Assembly: GCA_934500855.1 (NCBI GenBank)
Contig: CAKSUH010000001.1
Location: forward strand, 1 to 28,433
Direction of reading: 5' to 3'
From: an uncultured Eubacteriales bacterium
GTDB taxonomy: Bacteria; Bacillota; Clostridia; Oscillospirales; CAG-272
Length of the DNA: 28,433 bases
A program made the position numbers and the translations under genes. Positions within the stretch are counted from its first letter, which is position 1. Each line of letters opens with the position of its first letter. Positions 17,101-22,469 of this stretch are shown here, one piece after another. The notes below the pieces were generated by a model. The model saw only the letters and a program-made list of their open reading frames with translations. It made no database searches and had not been told where the DNA came from.

Positions 17101-18750
17101 CAGCGACATGGAAATCACACCGGAGAGGTTGTTGTAAATGATCACGGCATCCGCGCCGTTGTCCATCGCGTTCTGCACCTTTTCCGCAAAGGTGGTGTCG
17201 CCGCGGCGGACCAGCGCAATGGTTCCGTCATAGCCGGTCTTGTCCTTCAGTTCCCGTTTGACCGCGGAGGTGTAGTTTCCGGGTCTGCCGACGCCGTTGA
17301 CAACGACATACTTGAATTTCAGCGTCTCGGTCTTGGATTTGTTCGCAATCCGATAGAGCTGTTCCACAAAGTCGTACTTGTTGCCGTTTGCGTCGCTCGC
17401 TTCGTTGATGAACGCAACCTGGCTGTTGTCGCCGTTTGCAAAAATGTAGCTTGCCTTCTGACCGTTGATCGAAGCCACCGACAGCGCCGCGTCATAGGTA
17501 GACGGTGCGCCCACGGTTCCGCTGTCCGGGTTGCCGGAAAGGTTGGTTCCGTTTCCGCCGCCGAAGCCGGAGCTGTAGTCATTGCTTGCCGCCACAACCA
17601 GGTTGATGCCTGCGGCACGCACCTTTTCGTAAACGGAATTGGTAAAGCTGTCGCTCTTTGCGTCCGAGAAGCCCGCGCTCGAGCCGAGACTCATGTTGAT
17701 AATGTCAACGCCCAGCTCCACGCAGTCACTGATCGCCGCAAGAATATCGATTTCGTTTGCGCCGCCCAGTCTCTCATTGTCCAGGTTGTCGGTAAAGACC
17801 TTTCCGATAACCAGCTGCGCCTCGGGTGCAACGCCCAGGAAGGTTTCCCCGGTGTCTTTGTTCACCACATAGTCGCTCTTGCCCGCCACGATGCCCGCGA
17901 CATGCGTGCCGTGCGAGCTGTACTGCGGAAACACATCGGCGTCATCGTCCGCATAGTCATAGGCGAACGGCACCTTTTCGTTGTAATACACATCATCGGC
18001 AGAGGCTTTCGCATAAAAGCCGCTTCCTGCCGCCGCCATCCGCTGCGCCACATAGCTCTTGTTCCATGCGGGGTTCTTCAGCGTCATTTGGAACGCCTCG
18101 TGCGTATAGTCCAGACCCGTATCCAGAATGGCAACAACCATTCCCTCGCCCTTGTAGTTGATTCCGTCCGCGTTGTAGATACCGGTTGTATAAACATTCG
18201 CGTTATTGGTTACAGCCGTTTTCGGGACCGCATACTGCTCGGAGAAGTAGACGCCCTTGACGCCCGACATTCCCGAAACGGTGCGGCAGTCCTCTCCGCC
18301 GATGCGGAGCGCAACGCCGTTGTTCAGCGTGGTATAAGAATATTTATAGGTATATTTCAGACCGGAGCTTTCCAGATTCTTCAGAAAGTCCTGCTGCTTT
18401 TCGGCAATTTCCTCGCGGTATTTCCGACCTGCGTCAGACGCGCAGAACGCCTGAAAGCTGTCGTAGCCGCTGCTTTTTCGATAGAGATCGTACAGATTAT
18501 CGCCGTTCAGTTCAACGATGACCCAGCGTTCTCCCGAATAATTATACCGTTGATATTCCCGGACCGTCTCCGAAAGATACTGTTTCCGAAGCTCGTCCAG
18601 GTTGAGGTTACCAACCTGCGTCAGCCCCCGTTTGCCGGGAATGACTCCGTTGTCGGCAAGGATACCCGCAATGGTACCGCCAACGATCCCGACCAGCAAA
18701 ACGAGCGACAGGAAGGCGGATAACCATATACGATAACTGCGTTTTTTCAT
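11164..18750 (-). CDS. Giant membrane-anchored S8 subtilase fused to BspA-type LRRs and Ig-like domains
   Basis: A 2528-residue cell-surface serine protease. Domains in order: N-terminal signal/membrane segment (about 10-32); I9-type propeptide (about 73-172); subtilase catalytic domain with Asp210 in AILDTG, His280 in SSHGTHVAG, oxyanion Asn390 in VAASN and Ser633 in YSGTSMAAPNMAG; PA domain inserted at about 477-575; C5a-peptidase-like Fn domains (about 720-860 and 950-1130); Big_2-type Ig domain (about 1273-1370); about 28 BspA-type LRR units (LRR_5, about 1370-2140, repeated IG.YAFA.C and L..V.LP); helical linker (about 2228-2315); Big_3 Ig domain (about 2317-2403); FN3-like domain (about 2407-2480); and the tail KKGCSSALS plus a hydrophobic segment and lysines (2490-2528), a common membrane anchor in Clostridia. 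All catalytic residues are present, so it should be active. GGAGG sits 6 bases before the ATG. It heads the run that continues into the Opp importer. Confidence 0.93.
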   Translation of the reverse strand: MKKRSYRIWLSAFLSLVLLVGIVGGTIAGILADNGVIPGKRGLTQVGNLNLDELRKQYLSETVREYQRYNYSGERWVIVELNGDNLYDLYRKSSGYDSFQAFCASDAGRKYREEIAEKQQDFLKNLESSGLKYTYKYSYTTLNNGVALRIGGEDCRTVSGMSGVKGVYFSEQYAVPKTAVTNNANVYTTGIYNADGINYKGEGMVVAILDTGLDYTHEAFQMTLKNPAWNKSYVAQRMAAAGSGFYAKASADDVYYNEKVPFAYDYADDDADVFPQYSSHGTHVAGIVAGKSDYVVNKDTGETFLGVAPEAQLVIGKVFTDNLDNERLGGANEIDILAAISDCVELGVDIINMSLGSSAGFSDAKSDSFTNSVYEKVRAAGINLVVAASNDYSSGFGGGNGTNLSGNPDSGTVGAPSTYDAALSVASINGQKASYIFANGDNSQVAFINEASDANGNKYDFVEQLYRIANKSKTETLKFKYVVVNGVGRPGNYTSAVKRELKDKTGYDGTIALVRRGDTTFAEKVQNAMDNGADAVIIYNNLSGVISMSLGEVENPVPTCSIQMDAGKVLVDNATKGVGFVTIGATLKAGPFMSDFSSWGPTPDLHLRPEITAHGGEITSAVAGGYDIYSGTSMAAPNMAGAIALLRQHLKNAGYSGVELSARINQVLMSTATIALNEEGNPYSPRKQGAGLAGIKDAIESEGFITILDKNGNVMDKTKAELFDDKQKTGVYEFTFTVRNITDRNTTYRPTAYVMTETLASDGKTVAEKAYMLNSNSTVVYTVNGQELNGTLTVPANGSVDVTVRITLNDTAKKYLDDSFENGMYVEGFVSLKAEGETKVTLGIPYLAFYGNWNDAPLFDYSEYELSESQKDTSVPEEDKLVASAASTRVIGRYYGDKYILPMGSYIYTMEESDVKIYPEKEKIAVSRFDSEGQHTIYEVYMVYAGLLRGAAYMHVEVTDAVTGDVIFSRVQENVSKSYAAGGSARPSAVMLEISPAEWNLVNNGTYRVSLRGELDYEGGENPKRNSFDFRFTVDYEAPQINDYRIRYEAYTENKQTKYRIFMDVDVYDNQYVQDVMPCYIREEADGTKSLTLLTQYPIPVYGEQGKQSTVSFEITDIYDDYVKTGKLYLAVEDYAMNQTTYLVSPEKGLGEAGSITLTPDELLIKTGKIGNNTDDAKTPYNIYELTLAPNQLYKPTVEADATSGAARNLKWKIKSGDAFVVTKNEEIFVKAGSAGNDVVMQLVYGDDDDSAQMIYAEVTLKIRGDELKLQDPEKIVLEPALNVEYRSVNIDSTMALTLNPNMTVSVRAGFTPWYRTDIPLKWSSSNDSVVKVDADGNVTALKKGSAYITVEAEGYARLKKSVRVTVNNEFRVTNFTLYNYYGGEICEIPDSLNISYLDEDCFKNNKTVKRIVLPKTLTEIPAGAFEGCENLEEIVIGSQCSTVGNHAFRNCKKLKTIEFAPFADRNGKVSEKFAGTITIGKEAFANCASLTTIINEKRMTAIHDSAFSGCASLTSIDLSELRYAGKNAFEKCTALTTVVTTENTAFSEGMFSNCTALTSFEFKGELLPATIFNGCRKLSSITFLSENFRGIGERALRNTAITSILLPNGTYSIGKNAFPTKLQTIKLSANTVLEGLSESPFGSCNSLTAFDIEEGSTHYSVSDGLLLSRDGTVLMAVPFGKTGITQASIPESVTSLASGVFAGISNIGEWDLSRYTSVGAYAFAGSGITKVNLSNMTELPDGIFSGCIGLTEVTGTDSLTSVGKYAFASCLGLKSLSLPNVLTVDAYAFNTAALTTVDAPKVTSIGIRALEGTKLTEIHFPALSEIGYMAFGGMTALKNATVGAVTYMGEKAFAGCAKLESAVFGNGTTVVGAYAFFDGSTEMTALTAVTLPDSVKTIGTFAFANLNIERINLSGVTEIGSYAFAQCKKLAEADLRSVKTVGDYAFLSTKLTIADLNEAETVGERAFYGTPLTSVSFGKLRILGAYAFAGTKLTTVTLPASFSDVYYDYKWTVYDEKGRVDEEKSRKLPCYGNGAFAGIATLTEILTEVDGAYRSIDGVLYVTAENGMILLQYPLARGAAEYRVADGTVMIGASAFECPDKYESETALTTIEFPYTLKRIGAYAFYKSKVVNYTFNSVEAPVLLAEYVDPNQSFSEQILSAIFGDSSSGNALGSTLYYANFADFVAKRVYKDIFNPQFFESVDFGLHLTIPKNGTGYDTVIWTSFFGDIQKTEEILPDDTTHAAMNAIDQLLKTPLDRIGNATQLSELEAVAKEVLAARQAYNLVTTNDQLALCRDRYETLLQYEKALRDAKERLGAPVSIESLVLSTVPDKIRYKAGESFDPAGMVIKAIYTDRSEVILTADGYTLDKTVLHEGDESVTVSYTDRGKTYTVIVKVNVEGQETKNPEVLAVPTVTVSESGLASWNAVPNASGYRYRINGGEEQTTTETEIQLSDGQTLTVMAVGDGTAYADSAYSEAVSWTAPQTEAPKPEKKGCSSALSTDGAAVLLCMAVMSLGVTTLTKKKKGR

Positions 18751-18756
18751 TATGTT

Positions 18757-18866
18757 CCTCCGATATCAAGAACCAGAATCCGGTGTCCTCCGCAACCGCA
18801 GAATACACCCTTTTTCGTGCTTTTACGCCAACATCTTATTATACAGCAGATACGCTTCAACTGCAA
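18757..18866 (-). promoter_or_regulatory. Candidate promoter and leader of the subtilase-opp operon
   Basis: On the - strand, TTGCAG (18861-18866) and a perfect TATAAT (18838-18843) are separated by 17 bases. The -35 matches the consensus only partly. Transcription would begin near 18831, giving an 80-base leader with GGAGG at 18757-18761, six bases before the subtilase ATG. No riboswitch or attenuator fold was recognised in the leader. Confidence 0.65.
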
Positions 18867-18930
18867 TTCTACAAGAAAACCAAACTTTTTCAGTTGATCC
18901 GTCCGCTTTTTATTCAAACTCAATAAATTA

Positions 18931-18941
18931 TGACACTGTCA
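18931..18941. promoter_or_regulatory. Small palindrome upstream of the subtilase promoter
   Basis: TGACA-C-TGTCA is a perfect 11-base inverted repeat flanked by AT-rich DNA, about 65 bases upstream of the -35 of the operon promoter. It could be a regulator binding site, but a palindrome this short can arise by chance. The rest of the spacer 18867-19031 is AT-rich and shows no gene. Confidence 0.25.
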
Positions 18942-19031
18942 GAAATTTTTCGTTATATTTTGATGCTTTATACAAGAACTTTCTTGCATTCTCTCCGTCT
19001 TTTGCGTTGACGGAGCAAGGAGGCAAGCCCT

Positions 19032-19063
19032 CGGGGAACCCGTCGGCGGGTCCCCCGATTTTT
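19032..19063 (+). terminator. Terminator-like hairpin oriented to the + strand
   Basis: CGGGGAACCCG and CGGGTCCCCCG pair with one mismatch around a TCGG loop and are followed by ATTTTTG on the + strand. No + strand gene ends here. For the - strand lipoprotein gene that stops at 19087, the hairpin is in the right place but is preceded by an A-run and not followed by a U-run, so termination there would be atypical. Confidence 0.5.
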
Positions 19064-19086
19064 GTCTCCGACTGTCGTTTCCGGGG

Positions 19087-22000
19087 TCAGGCTTCCTTTT
19101 GCAGGTTTTCGCAAATTTCCTTGTAGTACCCCATCATTTCCGCAAAATACAGATCGAATTTTGCCTGATCATCCGCCGGCAGAGAATCATAGCCGCTGTC
19201 GCTGTTCATGAACAGATCCCATGTTTCCAGCAACAGCTCTTTGGCGGTCTTTACGGTTCCGTCCGTCATCGTGAAGGACTTATCCGGAGCGGTCAGATAG
19301 CTGTAGTGGTAAACCTCCACCAGCATCAGCGTATACGCCAAAGACGGAACAGGCGAATCGGAGCCGTAAGTAACGGTCAGATAGGTCACCATACCGCCAT
19401 AGTAGAGCTGGAGCGAATCCAGACCGTAGAGCAGGTATTTCTCGTTCGCGTTGAGGTTACGGAAGTCCGCCATCATTTTCTTCAGGCTTTCCGCGCTCAG
19501 TTCAAAATCCTTGTCCAGCGTATCCGGAACCTGATACATCTGCGAAGCGCTTCTCCAGAAGTAATTCGCATATTCGCGCAGGAAGGTACGCAAACCAACC
19601 GTGTTTTCGTTTTCGTACGCCTCTTTCTTCACGCCGAGCCTCTGCAGGTAGAGCAGGTAGTACCCCTCCGCGTCATAGTAAGAGCGGGAAAGCGGCAGAC
19701 CGCCATCTCCGTAAGGCTGGTAGAGGTATGCGTTCCTGATCGTCTCGTCTCCGCGGCTCAGGATGTCCTCCACATACAAGCGCGCGCGCTCATAGGACGC
19801 AATATACGCCAGATAGAGGTCAACAGACTGACCGGTCAGCTTGGCAAGATCGTCGATGAAGACCTTTGCAAGCTGGACGCGGGAAAGCTCATCGGAAAGC
19901 TTCTTGAATGTCGCCTCAAACTCGTTAAGATCAATCTTTTTGAAGGTATAGCTCTCTTTGCCGTTTTCGTCAACCGTCAGTTCAAACCGCGCGAACTTTT
20001 CATCGCAGTCATCATACAGGAAGGAAAGGTTTGCGTCAAACAGCGTTTTCATGTCCCCGCTCAGCGAGGCGTATGCGGTCTTTGCCTTCGCCATGAAAGT
20101 GCCGAAGGTGGTCCAGTCGCCGTTTGCGTAGCACTCCAGCGCGATCATCAGATTGGTGAAGCTGTTGTACGCAGGATTGTTTTCGTTGTCCTTGGTCATA
20201 TCCACATTGAACAGACCGAGGTAGTAAACATAGATGTAGGTTGCAAACTCCGAAAACAGCGCGCCGTCATTCGGATAGAGCACCATGGACGGCATCTGAT
20301 TCTCTTTGTAGAGATAGTTGATTGCCGCCATCAGGTTGTACTGCTGGTTTGCGTTCAGTCCGACAAAGGTTCGGAACATTTCCGCAACATCCGTTCCGAA
20401 CGCCTCGGACTCCATGTACTTGATGTCCTTCTGAACCGCTTCCCAGAGGTCGAGGTACTTTTCCAGAACGCTTACGCAGGTGTCGTCCGCCCCGGAGGAG
20501 CCGAGCAGATCGTAGTAGCCGCAGTCGCCCCACTGCAGGGTCAAAGCCCATTTTGCAATCTTCCGATTGTAAAGATCGGTATACATCTCGTCCTTCAGCG
20601 CAAGCAGCCGGTTGCTTTCCAGAACCATCTTCCGGTGTGCGCTGAAGAAGTAGGTGCTTTCCATCAGCGAGGGGTATCCGTTTTCCATGCCGCTGTACTG
20701 CTGTTTGTTGCTCGACATGGTTTCGCGCCATACCTCAGCCAGCACGACAATGTTATAGAGGTCCTGCAATTCGCCGGGCAGATAAAACTCCGTCAGCTTG
20801 TCGATCTTGCCGTTCGCAACCTCGGACACCGCTTTGTCCTCCGAGCGGTATTCGCGGAAGAAATAACGGTACAGGATCTCGAAGAAGTCCTTTTTCTCTC
20901 TCCAGTTGTTGACAATCTCGAACGCGCCGACCTCGCCCGCATCGCTCAGGCTGATTTCCAGAATCTTGGTGTACGCGGTTTCGATCGCATCCTTGTAAGT
21001 ATCCAGAGAATCCGCCGTCCAATCCGTCGGAACCGTCAGAATCTCGGGCAGGGAGACCATTTTGTCCAGCACATTCGCAACCTTGTTCGTAAAGTAGCCG
21101 GAATCGTAAACGATGGTCAGCAGATGTCCGATTGCCAGTTCAACCTTTACGCCGTCCTCTTCCGCGCCGTCATAGATCACCGTTTCGCCGCATTTTTCGG
21201 TCAGCTTTGCGTTTTTCAGAATCGATCCGTAGGAAAGGATCAGCTTCGTGTCATCGTCGCTTGCCGCGCGGAGCTTCTCCAGTCCGGCTTTCGCATCCGA
21301 GAGGTTCACGCAGGTATAGGTAATCTCGCCCAAATCCATGTTGAACACATTCGTGTAGGCGCGGGCGATCGCCGCGGTCCACTGATTGTAGCCGTAGATC
21401 GTCGCCAGACGCGCGGTTGCGTCCAACTCGTCCTGACTGATCAGCGCCGCATCCTTGTCGGTCAGATGATAGTAACGCTCCAGCGTTGCCATTGCGTCTT
21501 TCCCCATCTCATCGGTTGCTCCCTCGGGGAGATACATTCCGTTTTCGGGGCGCTCGTAATGCGACCAGTCCAGCGTTGCAAACACCTTTGCGGAATCGCG
21601 GATATGCGAGACATCGCTGTAATTCACCGTTACATCGAAGTTTGCCATCTCACGCCCGCCGAAGAACACTTTGACGGTTTCGGTAACCGACGGCTTCTCC
21701 GCGGTTGCGGCAGCGGGATCAAATCCCTCGGTTTTCAGATCCTTGATGTTGATGTTCCGAACCGTTTTTCCGTCCGCATTCTTCAGCGTCAGAGAAACGC
21801 CCGTCAGATCCAGTTCGGTTTCATGACTGCCGTATTCGGTCTTGCGGGGCTTTTTGAAGGTCACACCCGGCGTGACCACCGACACGGTGATGCTGCCGCT
21901 GTAATCGACTCCGCCGTCCCGACAGGTCACGCTCAGCTCCAGTTCATCGTTCGGGGTTTCGGAGGAAAAGCCGGAAACCGTTACATTCTCATCATCTCCC

Positions 22001-22401
22001 GAGACCGAGATAAAGGTTCCGTCATCCTTCGTCACGCGGAGGCGAAGCCCGACCGCGTCGATCGACTCTCCGACAAAATAGACATACGGCTCCGAAGCCT
22101 GAATCCGGGGAACAACGGTTACCGTCAGTTCCACGGTCTTTTTCTTGTAGGTCACGGTCAGGGTCTGTTCCCCCAGCCGATCCTTGTCATAGCCGCTCAC
22201 CTCCACGCCGTCCGCGTCGAGGGCAACCGTCTTTCCGTCTGCCGAAAGGGTCCCGGCGGAAAGATCCAGCTCGTTGCCCTTCACAAACACCAGTTGCGGG
22301 TTCTTTTCAATCTTCAGCTCTTTCACTCCGCAGGAGGTTCCCAGAAGAGTCACCAGAAGCATCAGAAAAACCAGCGCGAGTGCGGAAACCTGTTTTTTCA
22401 T
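19087..22401 (-). CDS. Large lipoprotein with N-terminal Ig-like domains and long helical region, function unknown
   Basis: The protein has 1104 residues. The signal peptide ends in the lipobox LLGTSC with Cys24 as lipidation site. Residues about 25-97 and 98-176 look like bacterial Ig-like (Big_3) domains, with a VKGNELDLS-type opening and the closing strands LTVTYKKKTVELTVTVVP. A third beta-rich domain (about 177-265) has the same closing pattern (VFFGGREMANFDVTVNYSD). From about 266 to the end there are some 840 residues that appear mainly helical, rich in Tyr, Leu, Ala and Glu, with many aromatic pairs but no recognised motif. I do not recognise this part. AAGGA lies about 9 bases before the ATG. 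It follows the LRR lipoprotein gene after 68 bases, probably in the same transcript, and precedes the protease operon. A structural, sugar- or protein-binding surface role is plausible but not shown. Confidence 0.85.
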   Translation of the reverse strand: MKKQVSALALVFLMLLVTLLGTSCGVKELKIEKNPQLVFVKGNELDLSAGTLSADGKTVALDADGVEVSGYDKDRLGEQTLTVTYKKKTVELTVTVVPRIQASEPYVYFVGESIDAVGLRLRVTKDDGTFISVSGDDENVTVSGFSSETPNDELELSVTCRDGGVDYSGSITVSVVTPGVTFKKPRKTEYGSHETELDLTGVSLTLKNADGKTVRNINIKDLKTEGFDPAAATAEKPSVTETVKVFFGGREMANFDVTVNYSDVSHIRDSAKVFATLDWSHYERPENGMYLPEGATDEMGKDAMATLERYYHLTDKDAALISQDELDATARLATIYGYNQWTAAIARAYTNVFNMDLGEITYTCVNLSDAKAGLEKLRAASDDDTKLILSYGSILKNAKLTEKCGETVIYDGAEEDGVKVELAIGHLLTIVYDSGYFTNKVANVLDKMVSLPEILTVPTDWTADSLDTYKDAIETAYTKILEISLSDAGEVGAFEIVNNWREKKDFFEILYRYFFREYRSEDKAVSEVANGKIDKLTEFYLPGELQDLYNIVVLAEVWRETMSSNKQQYSGMENGYPSLMESTYFFSAHRKMVLESNRLLALKDEMYTDLYNRKIAKWALTLQWGDCGYYDLLGSSGADDTCVSVLEKYLDLWEAVQKDIKYMESEAFGTDVAEMFRTFVGLNANQQYNLMAAINYLYKENQMPSMVLYPNDGALFSEFATYIYVYYLGLFNVDMTKDNENNPAYNSFTNLMIALECYANGDWTTFGTFMAKAKTAYASLSGDMKTLFDANLSFLYDDCDEKFARFELTVDENGKESYTFKKIDLNEFEATFKKLSDELSRVQLAKVFIDDLAKLTGQSVDLYLAYIASYERARLYVEDILSRGDETIRNAYLYQPYGDGGLPLSRSYYDAEGYYLLYLQRLGVKKEAYENENTVGLRTFLREYANYFWRSASQMYQVPDTLDKDFELSAESLKKMMADFRNLNANEKYLLYGLDSLQLYYGGMVTYLTVTYGSDSPVPSLAYTLMLVEVYHYSYLTAPDKSFTMTDGTVKTAKELLLETWDLFMNSDSGYDSLPADDQAKFDLYFAEMMGYYKEICENLQKEA

Positions 22402-22432
22402 CGATTTATATCCTTTCTTACAATCGGAAATT

Positions 22433-22469
22433 CCGTATCCGGATATTAAGAGGCACCGACCGTATCCGG
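22433..22469. repeat. Short direct repeat in the spacer between two lipoprotein genes
   Basis: CCGTATCCGG occurs at 22433-22442 and again at 22460-22469; the first copy overlaps the palindrome TATCCGGATA (22436-22445). It lies in the 68-base spacer between the LRR lipoprotein and the Ig/helical lipoprotein. Meaning unknown. Confidence 0.4.

Noticed and set aside
16570..18750. Possibility that the subtilase is an inactive pseudoprotease
   Set aside because: Asp, His, Asn and Ser of the active site are all in intact motifs, and the frame is uninterrupted over 2528 codons.
18752..19126. A + strand frame of 124 codons in the spacer before the subtilase
   Set aside because: No ribosome binding site or recognisable protein; it runs through the operon promoter and a hairpin and ends inside the neighbouring gene.
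19099..22449. Long + strand open frame (over 1100 codons) opposite the Ig/helical lipoprotein gene
   Set aside because: It lies antisense to a gene with signal peptide, lipobox and ribosome binding site. Its translation is rich in His, Arg and Gln without any domain. Such frames arise because the sense genes rarely use TTA, CTA and TCA codons. The same holds for the long + strand frames at 2233-4305, 4309-6561, 7178-9529 and 16570-18723.
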